Shown one piece after another: positions 44,408 to 55,400 of a stretch of DNA of 64,000 nt. The DNA is from Chondrus crispus (Eukaryota > Rhodophyta > Florideophyceae > Gigartinales > Gigartinaceae). The stretch lies in the NCBI RefSeq assembly GCF_000350225.1, contig NW_005179065.1, positions 5,576-69,575 of the forward strand, written 5' to 3'. Each line of letters opens with the position of its first letter. The first letter of the stretch is position 1. Both the position numbers and the translations under genes were made by a program. The notes below the pieces were generated by a model. That model searched no databases and was not told the DNA's origin. It was given only the letters and a program-made list of their open reading frames with translations.

Positions 44408-44868
44408 TGTAGCATAAACCCCCGGTCGCGTTGGGGGTTTAGCTGTGGTTCTTCGAAGACCTGTGTACGCGAGAGAGGACAAAAACACACACACCAGAAA
44501 AGAACGCGGGCGGTGGTAGCGTGGTAGAGTGGTGGGGAGCGGACGTGAGCACAGTACGCGGTACAGTGGTTCGACGCGCTCGACGCCCCGGGGCGGCGCT
44601 AGTTAGCGTTCTAGCACCGACGGGCGGAGGCGGATCCAGCTCGCGCTCGTACGTTCGCGACCGCAACCCGCGTTAGTTTCTAGTTAACGCGCTCGCGTTA
44701 AGAGAACGCGTTTAGAATAAGTGGACGGGGTTAGACCTGCGGTCGAGGATCTGGTACCAAGCCCGTGCTTGTCCTTTTCCTCCCACCGCCGCCGGTCGCC
44801 CTGTCGTTTAATATACAAGTAAATAATCTACCATACATACTACAATATCTATCTAGTGGCTTACACGG
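44408..44868 (-). repeat. Gypsy A 5' LTR, first part
   Basis: 461 bp of the LTR, interrupted by gypsy B with target duplication CACGG (44864-44868 and 59999-60003). It continues at 60004-60161. Confidence 0.9.
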
Positions 44869-45529
44869 TGTAGCATAAACACCCCAACGTCGAGGAGGTG
44901 TATGCACAGTCCTGCTAGACCCTGATCGGAGAAGGGAAGCAACCCCAGCTAACGGAACCGGGCGAGCACGGGTAGCGGTGGTAGAGCGGGTACGGTCGGG
45001 GACGCGCGCAAGCGCCGGCCGATCTACGCCTCGACGCCCCGGCGCAGCGCTGGGTGACGTACCAGCGCTGACGGGCGGAGGCGGATCTAGGCTCGCTCGC
45101 CTGCTCGCACGTCCCCTGCCCGCTCGGCTCCTAACTAGATACGGGCTAGTGGGAACCCGTTCTAGAATAAGCGGGGCGAGCTTGACCAGAGGCGTGGGTT
45201 CTGGACAAGCTCGTGCTTGTCATCTCCCCTCCGCCGTCGGTCCGCTCATATTTAATATACAAACCTCTATAATAACACTACAGTACCGAGGTACTGTAGT
45301 GGTCTACTGTAGTGCAGGTCGGCCTGCACTGTACGGTGTCCGCATCGGTGCTGACAGTACACGTGGTACCCGTGTGTGTGCGCTTCGTACGCGCCGGGTA
45401 CACGTATGCACGTGTGCTGCGGAGCACACGTGGACACGCTCGGTGGTACTGTAGAGCGTCGGGCTCTACAGTAACTAAATCAATCGTGATCTAATCTAAA
45501 GAGAGTCTCCCAGGGGGGGTTATGCTACA
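44869..45529 (-). repeat. Gypsy B 3' LTR with U3 hairpin chain
   Basis: 661 bp, TGTAGCATAA...TTATGCTACA. The plus-strand right part carries a chain of short-loop palindromes: 45276-45301 (12-nt arms), 45311-45330 (8), 45410-45431 (9) and 45447-45473 (11). On the coding (minus) strand these lie in U3 upstream of a TATATTAAATA box (about 45248-45260). Confidence 0.9.
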
Positions 45530-45965
45530 CGGCCCCCCCACAAGTGTGAACGTCCGCGTTCACATGTGCTTGTACGGTGGCTCGTGTTTTCCTCTCCGTC
45601 TCGATTCCAGAGAGGTCGCCTTCCCTGCCTGTGGTGCGCTCGTCCTCTTCCTCCTGTACTCTGGTCCCCGCCGCGTGGCGCGGTGTGAACAGGCGCCAAG
45701 GCGTATGGGTTCTTGCCCACTCGCCCGCGCGTCGAGCGCGGTGACTGCCGCTCTAGGGGGTTCGTCGCCCTCTGGCGATCCAGGCGCGGCGCCATGCGGA
45801 ACGACCCCGGTCTTCGGACGGGCATGGGGAATGGGCGTGCGTTGGTCCTCGTCGCCGATATCGGTGGCGCGCCGGCGCGGCTACTTTCTGTCTTTTTTGT
45901 TCCCCCAGGCGGCTAACCGGCGCGTGGATCTGCGTCGATGAGCGGTGCGGGCGATTCCCTTACCT
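45530..45965. other. Gypsy B internal 3' region
   Basis: Starts with the polypurine tract (G-run on the minus strand, 45530-45540). The rest shows no recognisable gene. Confidence 0.5.
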
Positions 45966-45969
45966 TTTG

Positions 45970-47296
45970 TACTCCTCGCCGTCGGCGGCGAGGCAGGGCG
46001 TGCGACCGTCGTCCTTCTTGGGGGTCCCTCGCCGTCGACGGCGAGGGAACCGCGCGGGGCTGCTCTTATACTTGGTACGTCTCGTCGTCGGCGGCGAGGT
46101 CCTGATGCCTGACCGTCGAGGGCGATCAGTCGGGGAGGTCGCTCCCCTCTTCTCATTTACGGACATCGTCGTGAGGTGGGGTGGGGGATGACGAGCATGC
46201 GTGTACGAGCATGCGCCCGCCTTCGTCGGTTTCTCCCGTCGACGATCGCGAACCTTTCGGAAGGTCGCTCGCGCCGCGTTCCTAGTTCACACTGATCCCT
46301 CGAGTAGTCGGCGGGTTACTGGGGAGAGTCTTCTTACCCCCGACCTCCCTCCGTGTTGGGAAGTCGTTCCCGTCTCGTCCGGCCCGCCTTGCTGTCGAGC
46401 GTAGGAGGTCGTCAGAGCGCGGCCACGGGGGTTCGTCGTACGGCATCGGCCGTGGGAGCGGCGCCCCCGGCGGGTCCGACTAGCTTATATATCGTCCCTG
46501 GGTTCCTCGCCGTCGGCGGCGAGGACACCGCGCTCGACATATAACTTTTCGTTCGTGTCCCTTGGCGTACGTGGCGGGGGATCGAACACGCAGGAAATGC
46601 TCTCATAGGTCTTCCTCGCCGTCTGTCGGCGAGGGACTGGTGCGCTGCCGCCGGGGGCGCGCCGTACGGCATCGGCCGTGTGCGTAGTGCGGTAGGCGCT
46701 CTCGCCTTGCTTGTAGGTCTTCCTTGGTGCCCCTCGCCGTCGACGGCGAGGGCACAGCACGCGGTAGTGGCTCTTCCTCGGCGTCCCTCGCTGTCCGCTG
46801 CGAGGGCGCGGCGCGCGGCGGAGTCTCTTCTCCTTGGCGCCCCTCGTGGTCCGTGGAGAGGGCGCGACACGCGGAAATCGTCGTCCTTGACGCCCCTCGC
46901 CTTCGGTGGCGAGGGCACAGCGCGCGAAATTCGTCCTCTCGTCGGTGTCCCTCGCCGTCCGTAGCGAGGACTCCGCGCGCTGCAGACGTCTTTCTTGGTG
47001 CCCTTCGCCGTCGGCGGCGAGGGCACACCGCCCGGCATTCGTCTTCTCGTCGGCATCCCTCGCCGTTTGAGGCGAGGGTGTGAGCGTCCGTGCTATTGCT
47101 CTTCCTCCGCGCCCCTCGCCGTCCGGGGCGGAGGCGCGGGGGCACGTGCAGTGCTCTTCGTAGTCGTCCCTCGCCGTCGGCGGCGAGGGCACGGGCGCGC
47201 GTCCAGAGCTCTTCGTAGGCGTCCGTTGCCGTACGAGGCGAGGGCGCGGCGCGCGGCAGTCGTCTTCCGTGGTGCCCCTCGGCATCGGCGGCGAAG
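45970..47296. repeat. Array of about 16 hairpin repeats in gypsy B
   Basis: Units centre on the palindromic core CCTCGCCGTCGGCGGCGAGG (cores near 45974, 46028, 46082, 46506, 46615, 46735, 46785, 46840, 46895, 46949, 47004, 47058, 47115, 47169, 47224 and 47277). Each is followed by a 30-35 nt spacer with GCGCG and TCGTCTTC-like words. The densest part (46735-47277) has steps of 50, 55, 55, 54, 55, 54, 57, 54, 55 and 53. Stems are mostly kept (CCTCGC/GCGAGG) while loops vary. Steps are often not multiples of three, so repeat-bearing open frames across it are unlikely to be real proteins. Confidence 0.8.
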
Positions 47297-47459
47297 GGCA
47301 GAGGGGGTCCGCGCGTACTCATCCGAAGAGCACGGAGGCCCTGCACCGCCGCCCTGTCAGTATCCGTCCGACCTGTACAGCACGCAGCGTCTACGACGCT
47401 TGCCGTGTACAGTACCCGTGCGCGCGTGCGCGCACAGGTACGGCCGTGAGCCCTTTCTA

Positions 47460-47590
47460 AAATAATCCCAAAATTTGCCGGATTTTCCCGCGAAAATCTT
47501 TTCCGCAAATTTTCCAAGCACAGTCCGTGATGGGTGTGCTGTCATGCGCCGCCCCAAATTCTTCCGAAAACTAAGGCGCAATGGCGTCAG
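47460..47590 (+). repeat. AT-rich block, gypsy B copy
   Basis: Counterpart of 33290-33415 in gypsy A, same orientation, rich in AAATTTTCC words and ending AATGGCGTCAG. Confidence 0.5.
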
Positions 47591-48007
47591 AATTAAATTG
47601 TGCTCCAGCAATGCAACGTGTCTACCGGTGTACCCCCTTTTTCGTAATTTTCTGAGGAGACGGCCACAGGTCGTGGCGCCTCATGTCCGTATATCACCGT
47701 CCCCTTTTCTGCGTAGCGGTCCTCATCCGCGCTCCCCTTTTCTTCACCCACGTCAGCCTTCTTCCGAACATCGGTGCGGGCGTTATTCATCCGTGCCACC
47801 CGTACGCGGCTGGCCGCGTTGTCCTCATGTCTTCACTTCCAGCGGTGCACCCTTCTTTTGATTCCCCGTTGTCCCCTTCGCGTGGGGGAGCTGCCGGCAC
47901 GCTCCCTGCGCTTCCGCCGCTCTCGGGGGCCTCCTTGCCCCCGCGTACAGTACCTCTCCCGTCCTCTTCCGCGGACTCCATCACGCGTGCTCTTCCCGTA
48001 GAGGGAT

Positions 48008-48310
48008 TTGTCCGCCCCGCGGCGCACGCGCTGCTGCCCTTCCAGAAGTGTCGTGGCCCCTCGGCACTCTGGAGCGTCCGTACCGCGCCCCATCGTGCGG
48101 GATCCTTATGCTGACCAGGGATACGAATCCTTTCGCGCCGAGGAGGGTAGCCCCAGTGGCGCGTCGGATCGCGTTTGGCCGCGGCACAGCGAGGTTACCA
48201 TGCCGTCGTTGGAGGAGCTAGGGTCAGAGGTGCATCGGCACCCGAGCAACTGTCCCCAGCCCTCCAGCGTCTCTGGTCCGGCGGGGGCTACTGATGGCAC
48301 GAGCCATTAG
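48008..48310 (+). pseudogene. Remnant of the accessory ORF in gypsy B
   Basis: A 100-codon plus-strand frame has VRDPYADQGY, then SLEELGSEVHRHPSNCPQP, resembling VHDPYAHIPTYAEVHEVPRHPSYCPPDP (over two segments) at the end of the gypsy A accessory ORF. The N-terminal globular part is missing. Similarity was judged by eye. Confidence 0.45.
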
Positions 48311-50269
48311 TCGTGCGGTCTTACTAGACCTCGAGGTTCCGTCCTCGGCACTTGCGTCTTCGTAAAAATAGTAGGACCGTTTCCCCCGCTTGGCTTCGAC
48401 CCGTGACGTCTCTCATCGAGCCTGTCAATCCATCCCCGACGAGGGGTGGAAAAATCGTGTGTGTACGCGGTACGGTCTTATCAGTTCTCCCTTGTGTCAA
48501 CGGGTCCTTAGATACGCGTCCCTCCTTCCACCTCGTTCGGAGAGGTGGACAAGGAGTATGAGGCCGACGTCCGTGTCGTTCCTCGCGTTACGTGTTCTCC
48601 GCAGTCACGGCCGCGTTTTTTCTCCCCCACCAGAAAAGTAATCGCGGGAGGGCGGTTCCCCGCCGACAGCGTGAGTCGAGCCTCGAGGCTCCTTCCTTTC
48701 CGCGTCGGTCTCGGCGGTCGCGGTTGGTCGTCCCTCGAGGACAACCTGCCCCTCGCTTTTTACGCGGACCTCATTCGCCTCCTGCCGAGGAAGCGCGTTG
48801 TTGTCACTGAGGCGGTACGTTCGCCTGGTGCGTGTCGCGTGGTCCTGCCTATCGAGGCGACGAGGAGAAGAGTGTGCGCTTCCGCATGCTCGTAACGGGG
48901 GTGCACGACAAAGAGGTGAGGGCCATGACGATGGGTCGCTTGCGCGTTCTTGGCGCGTACGAAGGGGCGGAAGGATTCGTGGAGTCTTCTTTGTAATTGG
49001 CTTCATGCAGCGCCCTCGAAAGGCCCTGGCGCGTTGGAGGGGGAAGAGACACGTGCTACGGGTGGCCGGTCCGTCGGTGACCGCGTGCGACCGCTTCAAG
49101 CTTCTCCGCCCGTTTCGGGCTTCGAACCGGCCGCTGCTCGGAAGCGACCCCCGTCGCCGTGTGACGCAAGACGGTGGGCGTGCCTGTCGGTGCCGCGTGA
49201 GCGCGGCTGGAGCGAGGTTACACGACCTGGGGCCGACGCTCTTGACGACGGCTTCGGTTAGGTACTCTTGCCGCGTGCGCGTAGGCGTGTCGACCGAGAA
49301 CTCTCCGTCGTAATCCGCCGCGGACGGCCGGCGAGCGAGGGTCCCCCGGTACGTTGGAAAGGGCGGAAAGGGGTCTTCGCATCTGCTCCTATCCTCTCTC
49401 GTTGCAATGTGGATCTCACCACATCGAAGGGCAACGCGCTTCGCGCGCTGCTTTCCGCGACTTGGTTGCGTGTCGCCCCTGATTCCACTTGTCCTGTCGG
49501 TCGCATGCGCACGTGCACCTCGCCCTACTGTACGCCTCCGCTTTTTCGATTATTTTCGGGGTGGTGGCGGTTTGTTGCCAGGCCCCCAGCGGCGATGGCT
49601 TGGCATACAGTGTCATTCGACCCGTATTTCCCGCATATTTCTGGTATGTTCCCCCCCAACTTATTTTAGGTACGCCGTAACGGATTGACTGTGGGGTGGG
49701 CGGCGCGTGCGGTGCCTCTGTTTTTCTGTGCCCACCTCTTCCCTTCTGTACGTCGTCGGGTGTGCGCGATCGCGGGCTCGTGAGTCGTTCCGCGTGCGAT
49801 ACTGGTCGCGATGGATCACGTCCTTCCCGCTCTAGGTGGGGGTCGTCGCCCTCCTGCTTCCCGTTGGTTACTACGCGACACGTTACGTTTCCAGCAGTTC
49901 GTGTCGCTTTGTGTTTGTGTGGCGTGGTGAGCTTGCACTGTCCACACGTCTTGGCGTTGTCCTTGATTTCCGATTCGAGCACGCTACCAGCGAGTTTTAT
50001 TGTGACGCTCCCCCGTTTCTTGGGAGACCGTATTCTCCCATTCTATGTTCGTCGTTCCGGGTCTACCCTTTTCGTTGTACAGTTCGTACTGTCTCACCTT
50101 CTGCGTCTTGTCGACGGCGTCGGCCTTGTCCGATGAACTTGACAGTCAATACGTTTTGACCTCTCGGGGTCTCGTTTGCCACCCTCGGTTGGGTGCATCT
50201 GTCCGTCTGCACGCGTCATCTGTCTCTAACTGCGAAGTGTTAATTACGCGGTGACGAAGCGGTTGGGGG
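48311..50269. other. Gypsy B interior, no gene recognised
   Basis: GC-rich DNA with overlapping open frames on both strands, none with a domain or a counterpart in gypsy A that I could detect. Confidence 0.45.
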
Positions 50270-50458
50270 CCCCTTACTCAAGAGTGAACGACCGCGTTCA
50301 CTTCGGAGGTGAGGTCCCTCCCTTGTGGACGGTGTCCTCTCTGCGGAGCTAGGTCGGCCAGCTCCTGCCTCCTCGACTTGATCGGTCAAGTCGGTGAGGT
50401 GTAGCGCATGTGCGATCCTCTCGGCGACACTGCGTTCGGTAGGATCTTTGGGGCGTGT
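50270..50458 (-). pseudogene. Gypsy B protease tail fused to integrase end (deletion junction)
   Basis: On the minus strand TERSVAERIAHALHL and EEAGAGRPSS match the protease C-terminal part of gypsy A (TPERWVVEEIAHAFHI, KLGAGRPDS). Beyond it, the sequence at 50270-50320 (AAGCGGTTG...GTGAGGTCCCT) matches the DNA at the very end of the gypsy A integrase (37150-37200). RT to integrase is therefore deleted. Copia-2 inserted at 50459; the rest of the protease remnant is at 57259 onward. Confidence 0.65.
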
Positions 50459-51197
50459 TGTTGGAAATCTTCGACCACATGCTAAGCTCCAAGCCTGACA
50501 GATATTACACGTGTACGTCGACGAAACCTAAAATGCTTGCAAGAGCATTCTCAGGATGTTTGGTCTTCAAGGTGGACACGTGTCATATTTGTACACGGTT
50601 GCACTTTCCTATCATTTCCGAGCATGTTTTAATTTTGGTGTTGACACGTGTAAGTTATGTACCTCGTGGCACTCTACAGTACATTCTGAACATGTTTCAT
50701 TTTTCTCGATTTGACACGTGTGTGACACGTATGACGTATGTGCCACAGTGGTTATTAATCGTAGTGTAAAATCTGTAATCTACAGTACAGTACATTCAGA
50801 TATTATTGACTCTCAAACGGTCCCAAATTATTAGCAAGAGAGAGTGCAAGAAGGAGAGTCATTTGATTATCAACGGAGAGTGGAAGTAGGACAGTCACTT
50901 GATTATCAACCGAGAGTGCAAGAAGGAGAGTCATTTGATTATCAACCGAGAGTGGAAGTAGGAGAGTCACTTGATTATCAACCGAGAGTGCAACAGGGAG
51001 AGTCACCTGATTATCAACCAGTGCAAGAAGGAGAGTCACGTGACCAGCCCTAATGGCTCGTATTGTATGTAGTTCGAAGAGTATAAGTAGCGCCAATAGT
51101 TGGCGACCAAGAGTAAAATGGTATCAACTTCTTTTCCCGTCAACCACCAGCAACCTTCAACCATCCTTCTTCCCTCTGCCCCGCTGACCTTTCTTTA
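50459..51197 (+). repeat. Copia-2 5' LTR
   Basis: 739 bp starting TGTTGGAAATC and ending CTTTCTTTA. U3 holds a 36-bp tandem repeat (about 50837-51042, five GATTATCAAC units alternating GTGCAAGAAGG and GTGGAAGTAGG versions). A TATAAG box at 51082 follows it directly, as expected of an enhancer array. Confidence 0.9.
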
Positions 51198-51213
51198 GGT
51201 TATGGGCCCAGTT
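51198..51213 (+). other. Copia-2 primer-binding site for half-tRNA(iMet) priming
   Basis: GGTTATGGGCCCAGTT abuts the 5' LTR. Its complement contains CTGGGCCCATAACC, the anticodon stem-loop of eukaryotic initiator tRNA-Met including the CAU anticodon. This is the arrangement known for Drosophila copia and yeast Ty5, where a cleaved tRNA half primes reverse transcription. Confidence 0.85.
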
Positions 51214-52405
51214 CAACGCTGATCGTCGTCTTCGTTTTGGTTCAAGTTCGAGTTTCGCCGTCGTTCAAGTATCAGTTTGTTCAGCTCGTCAAGCAGAAGA
51301 AGAAGGTATCAGTTTCAGTCTCCGCTTTCGAGTTTGGTTTTTCAGTTTTTTCAGTTTTCGCCGTCGTTTTCAGCACCGTTTCAGCCGAATTTTCAGTTTG
51401 GTGGTCCGTCAGTTCCCAGTTTTTGGAAATCAACTTTGTGGTCTTGCAGCTTTGTCGTGGCAGTCGTTGTGTGAGCTGTGGGTGAGCCTTCCGCTTGTCG
51501 GGAGGAAGAAAGTCCCTAGTGGCCAACGCACTGCCAAATCCTCAGTGGTCCGTCAGTTCTCAGTTTTTTGCTTTGTCGTGGCAGTCGTTGTGTGAGCTGT
51601 GGGTGAGCCTTCCGCTAGTCGGGAGGAAGAAAGTCCCTAGTGGCCAACGCACTGCCAAATCCTCAGTGGAACATACCCTCGCTCTTGGTGAAAGGCTGGT
51701 GCCATTGGAAATCTGACTTGAGCGAGGGTCCGACCAAGAATCGTCGAGAGACGAATTACTGATCCTCGGGGAGGATCACAGTGTACTGGTCTAGTCGATC
51801 CGCACTCTGCCTTCGAGAGGTGCGTCGGCGGTGTGGGTAACGCTCTCGGTATTAGCCCTATAGGTACGACTTCGGTCCCCTGGGTGAAGAGAATACGTGC
51901 CTAAACACTGAACCTCTCACTATACGTGTATAAGGTCGCGTACCTTGATTAAGTTCGCACGGAAGAGGGTGACCCAAGGAGTGATTGTGAACAAATCACA
52001 CGAGTACGACGAAGGCAGTTTCATTCTTGTGTTGTGGGAAACCTCTGAGGCAGTACCGTATCAAGTTTGGACAAGCCGATTTAGGTTGCAGGGACCGTTC
52101 GCGGTAGTAACCAAAAGTCCTGGTTCGTCTACAGGCAAAGTTGTTGTGCTTACTCGTGGCACGTTTGATTTAGTTCACAGTCGAAAGACCCGCACTGGCC
52201 GACATATAGGGGTAGCGCCCTAAGGCATTTTTAAGAAGAATACGCTTGTTCCACTCCGCCGGGAACAAGCACCAAGAACGTTTCCGAGTAATCGCTACAA
52301 ACTTCTTATACGGGTGGGCTTGCCATTGTGTTGACTATCGGTTAACGGCTTGGGATCCCGGGACGGAAGACCTTGTATACTCGAAGGGTACATCCATTCG
52401 GCAAA
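51214..52405 (+). other. Copia-2 leader with 121-bp tandem duplication
   Basis: A 1.2-kb untranslated leader. The segment from 51451 is repeated from 51572 (period 121 bp, near identical, through GTGAGCCTTCCGCTTGTC versus ...CTAGTC). A 92-codon frame at 51945-52223 starts only with TTG, so I do not call it a gene. Confidence 0.7.
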
Positions 52406-55400
52406 ATGGATGACCAAAGCTCTGGATCGGTCAGAATCGAGAAGCTGACCGCATCTAACTTTTACATCTGGAAGCAGAAAATCGAGCTACTGCTTGCTCT
52501 CCGAGATGTCGATCAATACGTTTTTGATGATATATCGGAAAATGCGACCTCAGATGATCGCAGGAAGTGGATTCGTGGTGATGCGAAAGCAAAGGCAGTC
52601 ATCGGACTCACGCTTTCTGATGACTACTTGCAACATGTGCGAGGGTGTAGCAGTGCGAAAGAGACATGGGAGGCGATTCTGAATGTGTTTGAGCGTCACA
52701 CTTTGCTCAACAAACTTTCCGCCCGTCGCGACTTTTACACTGTTTCCATGCTCCCATCCGAGAAAGTGCTCGTGTTCATCAATCGTGTGAAGCAACTTGC
52801 TGCCAGATTGCAGTCAATGAGTGTTGAGATTGACGATAAAGAAATTGCAATGGCTGTGTTGAATGGCTTGCCTCCACGATTCGATAACTTGATTGTTGCA
52901 CTTGACGCACTTGGCAATGAGGATAAAGTGTTTGGACTCGATTTTGTGAAGAGTCGTCTGCTGCAAGAGGAACAACGAGAGAGCATGAAGACCGCTTCTA
53001 CTACTTCACCCCACGCACCTGCACTTGTCAATCGCATGCCTATTCGACGTGATATGAGATGTACGAACTGTAATCGACATGGACACACCGCAGCACGTTG
53101 CTGGGGCAAGGATGTGAATGGGCGCCGACCAGCACCGCCAGACGGGTTCCGGTCCCGCAACCCCGGCATGAAGCCAAGTGCATTCGTATCTCGAGATGAA
53201 ACTTCTACTGCTGCCTTTGCTGAAAGCGACTTTACATGCCTGCTTTCGACTTCTTCTCCCGAAAAGAAGGCCGTAAACGCAGGGTCATGGCTTGTGGATT
53301 CCGGTTGCAGTGCCCACATTACATTTGATCGCTCTTTGTTCGTTACTTATGAAGAGATGCAATCTGGATCAGTCGAGATGGGCACGAAGGCTAGAGCCAA
53401 TGTCGCTGGTCGTGGTGAGGTAGAATTCATGTTGAACGTCAATGGTAGTCCACATCCTTGCAAATTGTCCAACGTTTTGCATGTCCCTGATTTCGGATAC
53501 TCGCTTCTGTCTGTTAGCCAAATCGTTTCAAAGGGCTTGCAAGTGTCATTTGAAAAAGACAAATGCATCGTTACTGGAGGACCAACTGTAGTTGCCACAG
53601 CTAGTCAAGTTGGGGATTTATTCATACTTGATGTCATGAATGAAACTTTCTCTGCTCATGTAGTTACCTTGCAGACGCTACATGAACGAATGGCCCATGT
53701 TAACGTACAAGGAATCGCATCAATGATTCACAATAATGTGGTAAGTGGCATCAATGTTCGTCAAAGCGATGTGATCAGAGCAATGAATCGAAAGTCTGAC
53801 AATCACTCTCTTGTTTGTCCTGCGTGTGTGTTCGGCAAGGCAACGCGATCAGTAATCCCGAAACAGCGATCATCGTCTCGAGCACAGAACTGTCTTGACT
53901 TGGTACATTCTGACGTTTGCGGTCCGCTCGAAGTACAGTCCATTGGTGGTTCGAGATACTTCATTACATTTGTAGATGATCACTCGAACTGGGTTGTTGT
54001 GTACACGATGCGAAATAAATCTGAGGCCTTTGCAAAATACAAGTTGTATGAACAGTTTGCCCAAACGCACACTGGTCGCAAAGTGAAGGTGCTTCGCACT
54101 GATCGAGGGGGAGAGTACTTGTCGACAGAATTCAAGTCATATTTGGATTCAAACGGTACACAGCACCAGCTCACCACTGCCTACACACCTGAACAAAACG
54201 GTGTTGCTGAACGTTTAAATCGAACCTTGATTGATCTTGTCCGTTCCATGCTTTCTCATAAACAGGTCAGTAAACGATTCTGGGCAGAGGCTCTTGCCAC
54301 TGCAGTATATGTACGCAATCGAGTTACTTCACGGGCTTTGCCAGTTAACACGACTCCCCATCACATTTGGATGAAGTCAACTCCAAATGTTGGCCATTTG
54401 CGAGTATTTGGGTCAAAGTGTTGGTATACATTACCGAAATTAGAGCTCCGTAAGCTTGACTTGCGAGCGCGTGAAGCGATGTTTCTCGGTTATTCGCAAT
54501 GCAGTAAAGCATACAAACTTTGGGACGGAGAGTTGAGTAAAGTTGTTGTTTCACGAGATGCCAAGTTTGATGAATCGACATGTGGGATGCATGACATTCC
54601 TGCACATGAAAAAGATTCAATCAGCTCTGACGTTGGCGTTGTATTGCTCGGTGGCGACAATGAGAATGAAGCCGATACCCCAAATGCTAATGAGGTTGGG
54701 TCGGAAGAGGATGAAATTTCAGGGGAGGTTATTGAAAACGAGGACACTCACTCTGTAGGTGAGAATGATGAAGATGATGTATCACCTCCCGTCGAAACTC
54801 CAAATGTCACCCCTCCAACTCCGACTCCAGCTGTGCGAAGATCGTCTCGAATCAGTAGACCTCCCGGATCATGGTGGAGGAGCAACTTTGCAGCTGCTCT
54901 TCTTTCACATGCGCATGTCGCTATTGAAGGTCCCAAGACTTTCAAACAAGCAACCCACGGTCCTAGAGCTGCATTCTGGCAAACCGGCATTGACAAAGAA
55001 CTTGCATCACAGACTAAGAATCAGACCTGGAAACTTGTTCCTCGATCTGAGGCGTCAAACATCTTGACATCTCGATGGGTTTTCAATGTCAAGCAGCTGC
55101 CTGATGCAAATGGCAATATAGTTGAAAGTGCAAAAGCCAGACTTGTTGCCCGTGGATTCCAGCAAGTGCAGGGTCTTGACTATACTGAGACATATGCCCC
55201 TGTCATAAAGTTTACCACTATTCGTCTACTTCTTGCCTTAGTTGCTCATTACGACCTTGAACTTCATCAGATGGATGTCGTGACTGCGTTTTTGAACGGC
55301 GACTTGGATGAAGACATCTACATGGAGCAACCCGAAGGCTGCGTTGACAAAAGCAAAAGTGATCATGTGTGTAAACTTTTGAAAGCACTTTACGGTCTTA

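Noticed and set aside
45970..47296. CRISPR-like array
   Set aside because: Eukaryotic retroelement context, imperfect palindromic units and similar, not unique, spacers.
46412..47517. Minus-strand frames of 214-304 codons with an 18-residue repeat across the hairpin array
   Set aside because: Repeat steps are not consistently multiples of three and all frames are open. A DNA or RNA structural repeat explains it better.
51945..52223. 92-codon frame in the Copia-2 leader
   Set aside because: Starts only with TTG, with no domain. Could be an untranslated leader.
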